From assembly GCA_947488605.1 (NCBI GenBank), contig CANKZJ010000009.1:25937-89936 (forward strand): a DNA stretch of 64,000 nucleotides, in the 5' to 3' direction. This document shows positions 17,713 to 25,420 of this stretch, in pieces; position 1 is the first letter of the stretch, and each line of letters begins with the position of its first letter. The stretch comes from an uncultured Paracoccaceae bacterium (GTDB lineage: Bacteria; Pseudomonadota; Alphaproteobacteria; Rhodobacterales; Rhodobacteraceae). The translations under genes were made by a program, and so were the position numbers. The notes beneath the pieces are model-generated. The model made no database searches, was not told the origin of the DNA, and was given only the letters and a program-made list of their open reading frames with translations.

Positions 17713-19311
17713 ATGGCTGGCGCATTTCGAAAAGAGTTCTTTGATCGAATTGATGGGACTCCGCAGAAGCGCATGTTTTTATCGATCATGGCGGACTATG
17801 ATTTGCTGACCGCAATGTCCGAACTGGTAGACAATGCGATCGATCATTGGCTTGCAATTGGAAAGCCAGCAGGAACTGAAATTCGCTTGTTCATGGATGC
17901 CGAGCGTCAGCTTATTACGGTGCGAGACAACGCTGGTGGAGTGCCAGTTGATCAAATCAAACTGCTGATAGCTCCGGGCGCAACTAGACCTCTAAATGCG
18001 GCCAATTTGATCGGGAATTTCGGTGTTGGTGGGAAAAGGGCCAGTGTGGCTCTAGGCGAGCTGGTGACAATTACCTCCAGACACAAGAAGCAAGATAGCT
18101 TTCAAATCGTCATAGACAAAGACTGGCTTGCTGACGAAGACTGGCGAATTGATGTCAATCGAGTTCCAAATATAGACCCACAGACCACTCAGGTCAGCAT
18201 ATCCGAAGTACGCCAAAGCTTTTCTCAGAGCGACCTCGATGACCTCTACAAACACCTTGAAGCAACCTATGCGACCTTCATTAGCCAAGGTTGCCGAATT
18301 TTCTTGAACGGTGACCCAGTGGGAGTGACGGTTTTTGATACGTGGGCTTACCCTCCCGGGCATCTGCCTAAGAACATGTCATTTGACATAGAACCTGCAG
18401 AGGGTGGCGTACTTAATGTCAATATTACTGGTGGTCTGATACGAGACCGCGTTCCTGAGGCTGATAATTACGGCGTGTATTTCTATTGCAATGGTAGGTT
18501 AATAATGAAGGAATTGCGAACCAGAGACGTTGGATACTTCATTACAGCTGAGGCAGGTGTTCCTCACCCCGACGCTTCACTTTGTCGAGTAATCGTCGAA
18601 CTCAACGGACCAGCCGAGTTGATGCCTTGGAACAGCAGCAAAAACGGGATTAGTTTCAGTCACCCTGCATTTGCATTGGTTAGGCCAAGCATCCTCGAAC
18701 TAGTTACGTATTTCTCGAAGTTGTCGCGACGTTTCAAGAGCGACAGAGCCAACGAGGTCTACCGACATGACAAGGGGTCGGTTGATCCCATGCCACCGGC
18801 GAGTACGACGAGCAAGAAACGCCTTGTCCTTCCACCAGTTAAGCGGACACCAAAGCTGTCGTATTCCCAAAAACTATTGCAGCTAAACCAAGGAACCTTT
18901 GCAAAAAAGCCTTGGACTCTAGGACTGGTCGAATCCATGGGCTTTGTAGATATCGCTCTTGATCAGAACTTTGAAACAAAGAATAGAGCCGCTCTGATAC
19001 TACTCGATAGCAATGTTGAGATCGGAATGAAGGAGTACATTGTCAATAACACCACATTATTTCCACCTCACAAATACAAAGGCAATACGCTGACTGACAT
19101 CCTGACTAACAGGACAAAGGTTCTCAACGAAGTAAAAAGCCACCTAAAGATCGATCCTACAACAGAAGCAAAGCTGAAGTACTTTTACGGACTCCGAAAC
19201 AAGCTGATCCACGAACGAGCTACAACTCAAATATTAGATCGCGACATCGACGACTATAGGGATCTTGTAGAGAAACTGCTTCGCAAGATGTTTTCGGTCC
19301 GGTTTCCTTGA
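17713..19311 (+). CDS. GHKL (MORC/Hsp90-like) ATPase with C-terminal HEPN motif
   Basis: The start at ATG 17713 is preferred over the upstream TTG at 17689. The 532-residue protein begins with a GHKL ATPase fold: N-box ELVDNAIDH (E37, N41), G1 box VRDNAGGV (D72) and G2 box GNFGVGGKRA (101-110), arranged as in MutL/Hsp90/MORC. A transducer-like middle domain follows. The C-terminal 47 residues carry FYGLRNKLIHE, i.e. R495-N-x3-H500, the R-x4-H signature of HEPN ribonucleases. Prokaryotic MORC-like ATPases are known from restriction and defence neighbourhoods. An ATPase sensor with a built-in RNase effector is a plausible reading but unproven. The gene is AT-rich and flanked by HEPN, OLD and Fic genes. 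Confidence 0.8.
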   Translation: MAGAFRKEFFDRIDGTPQKRMFLSIMADYDLLTAMSELVDNAIDHWLAIGKPAGTEIRLFMDAERQLITVRDNAGGVPVDQIKLLIAPGATRPLNAANLIGNFGVGGKRASVALGELVTITSRHKKQDSFQIVIDKDWLADEDWRIDVNRVPNIDPQTTQVSISEVRQSFSQSDLDDLYKHLEATYATFISQGCRIFLNGDPVGVTVFDTWAYPPGHLPKNMSFDIEPAEGGVLNVNITGGLIRDRVPEADNYGVYFYCNGRLIMKELRTRDVGYFITAEAGVPHPDASLCRVIVELNGPAELMPWNSSKNGISFSHPAFALVRPSILELVTYFSKLSRRFKSDRANEVYRHDKGSVDPMPPASTTSKKRLVLPPVKRTPKLSYSQKLLQLNQGTFAKKPWTLGLVESMGFVDIALDQNFETKNRAALILLDSNVEIGMKEYIVNNTTLFPPHKYKGNTLTDILTNRTKVLNEVKSHLKIDPTTEAKLKYFYGLRNKLIHERATTQILDRDIDDYRDLVEKLLRKMFSVRFP

Positions 19312-19406
19312 GGCGATACTGAATTCTCTCTGTCGAAAAGAATTTAGTTTCAACATTGGGTCAAGTTCCTAGCCGAGTCTCGTTCAACCGGGCAGAAAGT
19401 ACCAAT

Positions 19407-19502
19407 ATGGAAATCGACAAGAGAATTCTCAAAAATGTGTCCCCGAAAGACATTGCCGAGGTAGTCAAAGCAGAACGTGAGACTATTGAGCAGGAAAAGT
19501 AA
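19407..19502 (+). CDS. Possible 31-residue ORF
   Basis: An ATG at 19407 opens a charged 31-residue frame (begins MEIDKRILKNVSPKDIAEVV, ends IEQEK) 95 nt after the GHKL gene on the same strand. The composition is protein-like (amphipathic, with KDIAEVVKAERE helix), but there is no strong ribosome-binding site and no family match that I know. It may be a relic or an uncharacterised small protein of the GHKL operon. Confidence 0.3.
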   Translation: MEIDKRILKNVSPKDIAEVVKAERETIEQEK

Positions 19503-19963
19503 CTCCAGCAAGAATATGAAGCCTATCTAGCGACACTGACTAGGCGTCAACGTCACAACCTTAGCCGATAGTTGCCCCATCGCTATATGCACATACTCTG
19601 CAATTGCTGGCACTAAGGTCCGCTTTCGTGTTTTCCAAAGGATGTTCTCGCGTTTGCGGCGAACGACTGCTTTCCGCCCCTTGGTGTCGATTGCTGCATT
19701 GCCATAGGGCAATGAGCCCCCTCCCCTAACAAGTCCATAGGCCGACCCCTATATCTACTCGGTGAGCAAGTGAAATTAGCGGTTAGGTCCAGCTTAATTT
19801 TGCAACTGATATATGCACCATCTCACTCTCCTTGTTTTCATGACTAGCTCAGGTTGTTGCAAATATTATGATTTTCGCGACAGCTCACTCGTTCGGCCTG
19901 CGCCTAAAGCAAGCGAACCCTAACTTTTGGGAATTGGAGACGTGGACCGACTGCTTTGCCTTG
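19503..19963. other. Intergenic between convergent GHKL locus and Fic gene
   Basis: About 460 bp with no supported gene. The short frame at 19527-19712 on the minus strand has no recognisable features. No T-tract terminator was found. Confidence 0.45.
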
Positions 19964-21502
19964 TTATTCTAACGCTGCTGTTTTTTGGGCCTTAAGCGCA
20001 TCTGCAAGAAACTTTGCGAATGGCACGATATCTTCTCGGACGCTCGCGGCTTCCAGCGCGGTCATATAGGCAGCGCGGTTTTCGACTTTTATCACCGTCC
20101 ATGGTTGTCCTGCTGCAGCCAACATCACATTCATCAAGAACCGAGCCGTACGGCCGTTCCCATCTAAGAACGGGTGTATGAATACAAAGATGAAATGACA
20201 GAGCACTACACGAACCGCAGGATTGGTCTCCACCCGTAGAAGCTCGAAGAACACTGGCATACATTCACGAACGGCTTCGACGCTCATCGGCACATGCTGA
20301 GAGCCCCGAATATAGACTGGCGCGTTTCGATAGCCCGCAAGCTGCGCCGCCTGCAGTATGCCCGCCCCCACAGATGGCGTGAACAACGCCCGGTACCATG
20401 CTGTCAGATCACGCTCTGCGACTTCCCCAACATCTTCGCCTTCAAGAACGGCGCGCACGCTCTCACGCACGCTTTGAAACGCCTCCCAGTAGCCGCGTGC
20501 CGCAAGTGCATCTTTCATCGCAAGATCTTCTTTGTCACCATCCGGGTTCCAACCTCCTGAGCGCACTTTCTCAATCAGTTCGGGTGAGACCCGATAGCCC
20601 TCGATGGACAGCGAATGATAGGCATCGGTCACATAGATTTCATCCATCGCGGTCAGATAGGCTTCGGCATCATTTGTGATCGGCTGAGCGGCAGGAAAAT
20701 GCGCGATCACTGCTTCGCGCATGGCTTCCCACTTTAACCGGATGCGGTGCACATGCGGTGACGTTTCCCGCCCGGCATTGAGGACAGTCACGCTTTCCGC
20801 TAACGGATCTCTCATCCGCACATCATGTGACGCCGCTTTCATAGTTGAGACGATTTCGTCGGCAATTCTTGTCTTGCCAATACTTCGAAACGCCCCCGCC
20901 AATCGCCCTGCTGCACTGGTGTGCCCACCCTCCAAAAGTCGAGCCAAGAGGGCAGAAGCATCTGGTATAATCGCTAGGATTGTCCGCGCATCTGTCGCGT
21001 TCTGTTTGAAGAAATTTTCAGGAACAAGGATTAATGCCTCTTCTATTGAGAACAATCGTAACCCATCTTTAACGACAAGCGCGTCTCCCCGCGCAAACGT
21101 CGCACGGGTCTCGAAGATCGAGGTCTTGTGTGGGAAGTCAGTTTTCATATTGCCTGCCTTCGGGGCTCGGACGAGCAGCTGTACCGGGACTGCCGTATCG
21201 CCTGCATGTAATTTCAGGGACTGCTCGGGTGACAACGACCAATCCTCACCAAATCGATCCGAGAGGTATTGGGCACAGAACCCCCAGAAGGAGGTGTACC
21301 AAGCAGTGCTTTCACCGACGCGTTCGTCAGGCCGGGACATTATGTACCAGCCTTTGATCACTTCTTTTATAAATCCGGCTTTCAGCAATCGCTCCCGATG
21401 GGTTCTGGTCAAATTGGTAGACCTGATAGCGATGACACCCCTTGACTGAAGGTCGCTGATAACCTCCAAGGACTCCGCCAATTTCTCCGCTGCACTTGCC
21501 AT
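19964..21502 (-). CDS. Fic-domain protein with AbiEi-like N-terminal region
   Basis: A 512-residue protein. Residues about 8-110 (SRGVIAIRSTNLTRTHRERLLKAGFI...GWYIMSRP) resemble the winged-helix antitoxin-like start of AbiEi proteins. The Fic core contains the catalytic motif HPFLDGNGRTAR (H443, D447, N449, R451). An inhibitory SxxxEG helix (S297 to G302, SLSIEG) lies before it, so this is a class II, self-inhibited Fic enzyme. Such enzymes usually transfer AMP to hydroxyl side chains; the target is unknown. The combination of a DNA-binding-like head and a Fic tail suggests autoregulation, supported by four regularly spaced repeats directly upstream. It stands alone. Confidence 0.9.
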   Translation of the reverse strand: MASAAEKLAESLEVISDLQSRGVIAIRSTNLTRTHRERLLKAGFIKEVIKGWYIMSRPDERVGESTAWYTSFWGFCAQYLSDRFGEDWSLSPEQSLKLHAGDTAVPVQLLVRAPKAGNMKTDFPHKTSIFETRATFARGDALVVKDGLRLFSIEEALILVPENFFKQNATDARTILAIIPDASALLARLLEGGHTSAAGRLAGAFRSIGKTRIADEIVSTMKAASHDVRMRDPLAESVTVLNAGRETSPHVHRIRLKWEAMREAVIAHFPAAQPITNDAEAYLTAMDEIYVTDAYHSLSIEGYRVSPELIEKVRSGGWNPDGDKEDLAMKDALAARGYWEAFQSVRESVRAVLEGEDVGEVAERDLTAWYRALFTPSVGAGILQAAQLAGYRNAPVYIRGSQHVPMSVEAVRECMPVFFELLRVETNPAVRVVLCHFIFVFIHPFLDGNGRTARFLMNVMLAAAGQPWTVIKVENRAAYMTALEAASVREDIVPFAKFLADALKAQKTAALE

Positions 21503-21529
21503 CTCACAAACCCTCCACCTGTTCGGTCG

Positions 21530-21610
21530 TTAGGGTTTGAAGCTGTAGAATGTTTAGGGTTTCATGTCGATTGTTTTTTAGGTTTTTGAGTTGCGCAATC
21601 TTTAGGATAT
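21530..21610. repeat. Four direct repeats at exact 24-bp spacing upstream of the Fic gene
   Basis: TTAGGGTTT at 21530, TTAGGGTTT at 21554, TTAGGTTTT at 21578 and TTAGGATAT at 21602: four copies with a strict 24-bp period and decaying identity. An inverted copy, AAACCCTA, starts at 21612. They occupy the promoter region of the Fic gene and most likely form an operator, perhaps for its AbiEi-like N-terminal domain. The function is inferred. Confidence 0.75.
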
Positions 21611-21773
21611 TAAACCCTATCGAGAAAAAACGGCACCGTACATGTCATCCTTGACGTACAAATATACGTTTTCTGCGCTGTGCAAAGACACGTAACCTCT
21701 GTCGATCATTACCGCGCTTACCCTGCTTCACTTAAAATACTATCAGATCGCGTGCCTTATGACCCAGCAGGCA

Positions 21774-22373
21774 TTATTCATCAATGACGCCCACCCCCGC
21801 GTCGTCCAGCTGCTCGCGATCTGGCAGATCACGCAGACTCTGCAGATCAAACGCCACGAGAAACTTCTCCGTCGTCACGAAGGTGTATGGCGCACCACGG
21901 CGCGGACTGCGTGGACCGGTCGCGATGAGATCCCGCGCATGCAGCCGCCCAATCAAGTCACGGCTGACTTCCTTGCCAAAAATATCCTTCAGCCCGTCGC
22001 GGGTAATCGGCTGGTTGTAGGCGACGGCGGCCAGCACGGCGACGTCGAATTCCCGCAAATCCAAATCCTGTCCGCCCACATCCGCCGCGGCGCGGATCAC
22101 AGCAGCATAAGTCGCGCGCGTCCGCAACATCCAGCCACCAGCAACGGCCGCAACCTCATAGGGGCGGTCGGCCACATCCGCGATGAGATCCTCAATCAAC
22201 AAATCAACCGAGGCCTGCTTCCCAACAACGCGCGCCAGATCCTCGCGCGGGACCGGCGAGGCAGAGGCAAACAATACTGCCTCGATCCGGCGCATCCATT
22301 CGCGCCAACGCAGTTCAGCCGGTAGCTCCTCGAGCTCGCGGTCAATATCTGCGTCAGGCCGATCCTTTGCCAT
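21774..22373 (-). CDS. ScpB-like winged-helix protein
   Basis: A 199-residue protein matching the ScpB family of condensin accessory proteins: two winged-helix units, the first about 26-90 (RRIEAVLFASASPVPREDLARVVG) and the second about 105-185 (LREFDVAVLAAVAYNQPITRDGLKDIFGKEVSRDLIGRLHARDLI). ScpB dimers normally bind ScpA and SMC. Here it is not with scpA but directly after a DUF1403 gene (1-nt gap) and near a divergent integrase, an arrangement typical of alphaproteobacterial accessory replicons. It is probably a paralogue with a role in the integrase module rather than the housekeeping ScpB. Confidence 0.85.
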   Translation of the reverse strand: MAKDRPDADIDRELEELPAELRWREWMRRIEAVLFASASPVPREDLARVVGKQASVDLLIEDLIADVADRPYEVAAVAGGWMLRTRATYAAVIRAAADVGGQDLDLREFDVAVLAAVAYNQPITRDGLKDIFGKEVSRDLIGRLHARDLIATGPRSPRRGAPYTFVTTEKFLVAFDLQSLRDLPDREQLDDAGVGVIDE

Positions 22374-22374
22374 A

Positions 22375-23277
22375 TCAGACCCCGTAAAGCCGGAACGTGT
22401 CGCGCCCAGTCAATTCCCGCATCACGCCCAGATCAACCAACCGATCACAGAGCCGCCGCGCCGCACGGTCACTCATGCCCACACCTGGAACACCCAAAGC
22501 GATTGCCGGCGACAGGGCATCTTTGGTCAGGAACAGGGCGACCGCATCCCCTGCCCCCTTCGCGCGCAGCTTTGGAACGACGGCCTGCAGGTGCGCTGCG
22601 CGACGGGTTAGATCAAACGCGATCGGAAGCGTCGCACCAATTGAGGCGACCAGTGCTTTATGACAGGCCAGCTGCAGGTCCGCGCCCTGCAAGCGCAGAT
22701 CGCGCGATTTCAACCCAACCGCCAGAAGCGGCAGCACGTGCGTCCATCCCAAAGACTGCGCCAAGACGGCATCGGCCAGGATCAACGCCATGACCTCCTC
22801 ACGCGGATGCGCGGCCAGAACCGCTTCTAGTACTGTCGCGGCGCGCATGACGGGCCCACCCCGCTCCGTATCCAGCCAAGTGGCAATCTGTTCAGCGGTT
22901 ACGGAAGGCAACGCGCGCTGCAGTGCTTTCACCGAGACAGGTCGCGCCACAGCCCGCTGCCATTGTAGATAGATTGCACCGGCCGGTCCAGGTTGGTCGC
23001 CCGGCCTCAGCAGATGCACCGCGTCCCGGAGCTCTGCTGCCCTTTCGGGTCGGCCCAACAGACGCATGCACGCCTCTGACGCGGTCAGACTCAGCCTGTC
23101 GCGCAACAAGGCATGGGGGACATCCGCACGCCCCACCACAAGATGCAGCGTGGCCAGCGCCGCCCCTGACAAAAACGCCACATCTTCAAGGGTTTCCGCA
23201 CGCGCAGAGGTGACCCACGGCGGCATCCGGGGTAGTGTGTCGTGAGCGTCGGCAAGGTTTGGTTGGGTAAATGCCAT
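22375..23277 (-). CDS. DUF1403 family protein
   Basis: A 300-residue alpha-helical protein of the DUF1403 family, found almost only in alphaproteobacteria next to ScpB-like and integrase genes. Visible features are the N-terminal PPWVTSARAETLEDVAFLSGAALATLHLV segment, arginine- and alanine-rich helices throughout, and a C-terminal winged-helix-like part (ARRLCDRLVDLGVMRELTGRDTFRLYGV). No catalytic motif is seen. It ends 1 nt before the ScpB-like gene, so the two are co-expressed, and is divergent from the integrase. Function unknown. Confidence 0.85.
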   Translation of the reverse strand: MAFTQPNLADAHDTLPRMPPWVTSARAETLEDVAFLSGAALATLHLVVGRADVPHALLRDRLSLTASEACMRLLGRPERAAELRDAVHLLRPGDQPGPAGAIYLQWQRAVARPVSVKALQRALPSVTAEQIATWLDTERGGPVMRAATVLEAVLAAHPREEVMALILADAVLAQSLGWTHVLPLLAVGLKSRDLRLQGADLQLACHKALVASIGATLPIAFDLTRRAAHLQAVVPKLRAKGAGDAVALFLTKDALSPAIALGVPGVGMSDRAARRLCDRLVDLGVMRELTGRDTFRLYGV

Positions 23278-23354
23278 GTCGCAAGCCTATCTCAGCACGG
23301 CGCTTTTATCCAGAAAATAGCACCTAAACCGCCTCACCCTGTTGTTCCTTTCTA

Positions 23355-23381
23355 TGTCCAATAAGTTTGCCTTATCGGACA
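23355..23381. promoter_or_regulatory. 11-5-11 inverted repeat in front of the integrase
   Basis: TGTCCAATAAG, spacer TTTGC, CTTATCGGACA: arms match at 10 of 11 positions. It lies 22 bp before the preferred integrase start and about 78 bp before DUF1403. The size resembles Xer/dif-type core sites (two 11-bp arms around a short spacer), so it could be the recombinase's own site or a shared operator. Confidence 0.65.
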
Positions 23382-23403
23382 TATGTGGGCTAGGCTCAGA
23401 ACC

Positions 23404-24522
23404 ATGAGCAAACCACCCGAAAACCAGTCCCCAAACGCCGGGAAATCAAGTTCAGCGACTTCCGGCGCAACAGATGATACTCAGTGCGACGAGAGAGATC
23501 GCTCGAGCCGGGATTCGATCACCCTGCCCGCACATGTCGCCGGCTCCGGCACCCTCGATCGGCTTGTCGACACCGCCCGGGACTACGCCAGGGCCGCGAC
23601 GGCCGAGAACACCAACAAGGCCTACGCGGCAGACTGGAAAAACTTCGCGCGATGGTGCAGGCTGAAAGGGACAGAACCGCTCCCGCCCTCGCCAGAGATG
23701 ATCGGGCTTTACCTCGCTGATCTGGCCGGCGGATCGGGCCCCTCCCCTGCTCTATCGGTCAGCACCATTGAACGTCGGCTTTCCGGACTTGCTTGGAACT
23801 ATGCGCAGCGCGGGTTCACCCTTGATCGCAAGAACCGCCACGTCGCCACGGTGCTGGCCGGGATCAAACGCAAACACGCGCGCCCGCCGGTACAGAAAGA
23901 AGCGATCCTGCCCGAGGACATCCTCGCCATGGTCGCGACACTTGGCTTCGACCTCCGTGGGTTGCGCGATCGCGCCATCCTGCTTTTGGGATATGCGGGT
24001 GGCCTGCGCCGTTCCGAAATCGTCAGCCTCGACGTCGGGAAAGATGACACGATTGGGTCCGGCGGCTGGATCCAAATCCTCGAAGATGGCGCCGTGCTGA
24101 CCCTAAACGCCAAGAGTGGTTGGCGCGAGGTAGAAACCGGGCGCGGATCATCGGAACAGACCTGCCCTGTACATGCCCTTGAACAATGGCTGCATTTTGC
24201 AAAGATCGACTTTGGACCGGTCTTCGTGCGCACCGCGCGCGATGGCAAAACGGCGCTGGACGCAAGGCTCAGTGACAAACATGTGGCCCGCCTCATCAAG
24301 ACGACCGTGCTGACCAGCGGCATCCGTGCGGACCTGCCCAAGAAAGATCGCCTCGCCTTGTTCTCGGGCCACAGCCTGCGCGCCGGTCTGGCCAGCAATG
24401 CTGAGGTTGATGAGCGTTATGTCCAGAAACAACTCGGACATACTTCGGCCGAGATGACCCGCCGGTATCAGCGGCGAAGGGACCGGTTCCGCGTGAATTT
24501 GACCAAGGCGGCGGGGCTGTAA
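23404..24522 (+). CDS. Tyrosine recombinase (XerC-like integrase)
   Basis: I chose ATG 23404 (MSKPPENQ) because the upstream ATG at 23383 abuts the inverted repeat. The 372-residue protein has a disordered serine-rich head (to about 40), a SAM-like core-binding domain (NTNKAYAADWKNFARWC onward) and a catalytic domain with the first arginine in YAGGLRRSEIVSLDV, the SGHSLRAGLAS box (histidine and arginine) and QLGHTSAEMTRRYQRR, holding the nucleophilic tyrosine. It is divergent from DUF1403/ScpB-like. This trio recurs near repABC replicons, suggesting a replicon-maintenance or dimer-resolution role; that is inference. Confidence 0.92.
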   Translation: MSKPPENQSPNAGKSSSATSGATDDTQCDERDRSSRDSITLPAHVAGSGTLDRLVDTARDYARAATAENTNKAYAADWKNFARWCRLKGTEPLPPSPEMIGLYLADLAGGSGPSPALSVSTIERRLSGLAWNYAQRGFTLDRKNRHVATVLAGIKRKHARPPVQKEAILPEDILAMVATLGFDLRGLRDRAILLLGYAGGLRRSEIVSLDVGKDDTIGSGGWIQILEDGAVLTLNAKSGWREVETGRGSSEQTCPVHALEQWLHFAKIDFGPVFVRTARDGKTALDARLSDKHVARLIKTTVLTSGIRADLPKKDRLALFSGHSLRAGLASNAEVDERYVQKQLGHTSAEMTRRYQRRRDRFRVNLTKAAGL

Positions 24523-24733
24523 TCATAACCTGGCCAATGCTTCTTAATGAAAATCAGCTTTCTCATCTGATTTACGAAAATTACGCACCGCCGTTGCCCA
24601 AGGCTCGGAAAGGAAAGCGGGTTGCGAAGATCGTAGCAGGTCTAGCACCAAGTTAGTCTCCTCGCGCACGCGGAGCGAAAGTCAGGTTTCCACCCCTCAT
24701 GCATCCAGCTACACGATGACCCAACGCTACAAA

Positions 24734-25021
24734 TCATCTCAGCAATTCCTGCACAACAGACGGCTTCTTGGCGATAATCGCGAGTAACACCTGTGCTGGT
24801 CCCGTAGGGCTGCGGCGCCCATGCTCCCAATTCAGCAAAGTTCCCTTCGCGACACCAATGCTGCGCGCGAACGCGGCTTGTGAAAGTCCCGTCTGCGCCC
24901 GGATATCGGCGACATTGATGTCAGGCACGGCGATCTCTCGCACACGGGCATCACCCCCCTGCCCCTTTGAGAACGCTTTGGCCTCTTCAAGCCCCTGTCG
25001 AATACTGTCAAAAGCACTCAT
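24734..25021 (-). CDS. XRE-family antitoxin (NadS/HigA-like)
   Basis: A 95-residue protein with a helix-turn-helix in its C-terminal half (IRAQTGLSQAAFARSIGVAKGTLLNWEHGRRSPTGPAQVLLAII), the classic arrangement of antitoxins that partner RelE-like toxins with the toxin encoded first. The N-terminal segment (SIRQGLEEAKAFSKG) likely contacts the toxin. The start overlaps the toxin stop by 4 nt. It presumably neutralises the toxin and represses the operon via the dyad at 25374-25387. Confidence 0.9.
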   Translation of the reverse strand: MSAFDSIRQGLEEAKAFSKGQGGDARVREIAVPDINVADIRAQTGLSQAAFARSIGVAKGTLLNWEHGRRSPTGPAQVLLAIIAKKPSVVQELLR

Positions 25022-25359
25022 TTTTTGTCACTCCACATCGCTACAATTTCTTTGCTCAGACCAACCGCGTCAGCCTGTTCTTTTGTTGAAAGGTTCGCCT
25101 TTTCATTCTTTGCAAACACCGTGATCAAAAAGATCGGCATGTGGCGCCCACCAAAGACATACATCGTGCGAAACCCACCGCTTTTGCCACCATCAGCGCG
25201 CGGAATACGCACTTTGCGCAATCCACCACCAAGAGAAATCCCCGCCTCCGGGTTTTCGGCAATCCAGACGATCGCCGCTTCCCGCTCAGCATCAGACATG
25301 ATCGCTTTTGCACGACGCTGAAATTCCGGCAGCTCAACCACGGTTTGCAACTTGGTCAT
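25018..25359 (-). CDS. RelE/HigB-like toxin
   Basis: A 113-residue toxin; the start at 25359 (MTKLQTVVELPEF) is preferred over 25437, which would run into repC. Family features: EFQRRAKAIMSDAEREAAIVWIAENPEAG helix pair, then GGLRKVRIPRADGGKSGGFRTMYVFGG and PIFLITVFAKNEKANLS beta strands, the RelE/HigB core of ribosome-dependent mRNA interferases. Overlapping the antitoxin start, and lying directly downstream of repC on the same strand, it forms a probable replicon addiction module. Confidence 0.9.
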   Translation of the reverse strand: MTKLQTVVELPEFQRRAKAIMSDAEREAAIVWIAENPEAGISLGGGLRKVRIPRADGGKSGGFRTMYVFGGRHMPIFLITVFAKNEKANLSTKEQADAVGLSKEIVAMWSDKK

Positions 25360-25373
25360 GAAGTATATTCCCC

Positions 25374-25387
25374 TGACGTATATGTCA
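25374..25387. promoter_or_regulatory. Dyad TGACGTATATGTCA, likely toxin-antitoxin operator
   Basis: A 14-bp imperfect palindrome (12 of 14 positions symmetric), 15 bp upstream of the toxin start and within the short gap after repC. Position and symmetry fit autoregulation by the XRE antitoxin. Binding is inferred. Confidence 0.55.
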
Positions 25388-25420
25388 ATGGCACATAGCC
25401 ATGCATCATATGCGTTAAAT

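Noticed and set aside
20721..21449. 242-residue plus-strand frame
   Set aside because: Antisense to the Fic protein, whose catalytic motif and length are clear.
21530..21620. Telomere-like TTTAGGG repeats or CRISPR
   Set aside because: Only four degenerate 9-bp words on a 24-bp period; spacers are too short and the repeat too small for CRISPR, and the location before a gene fits an operator.
23355..23381. Terminator hairpin
   Set aside because: No T-tract on either strand and the position is between divergent starts, so an operator or recombination site is more likely.
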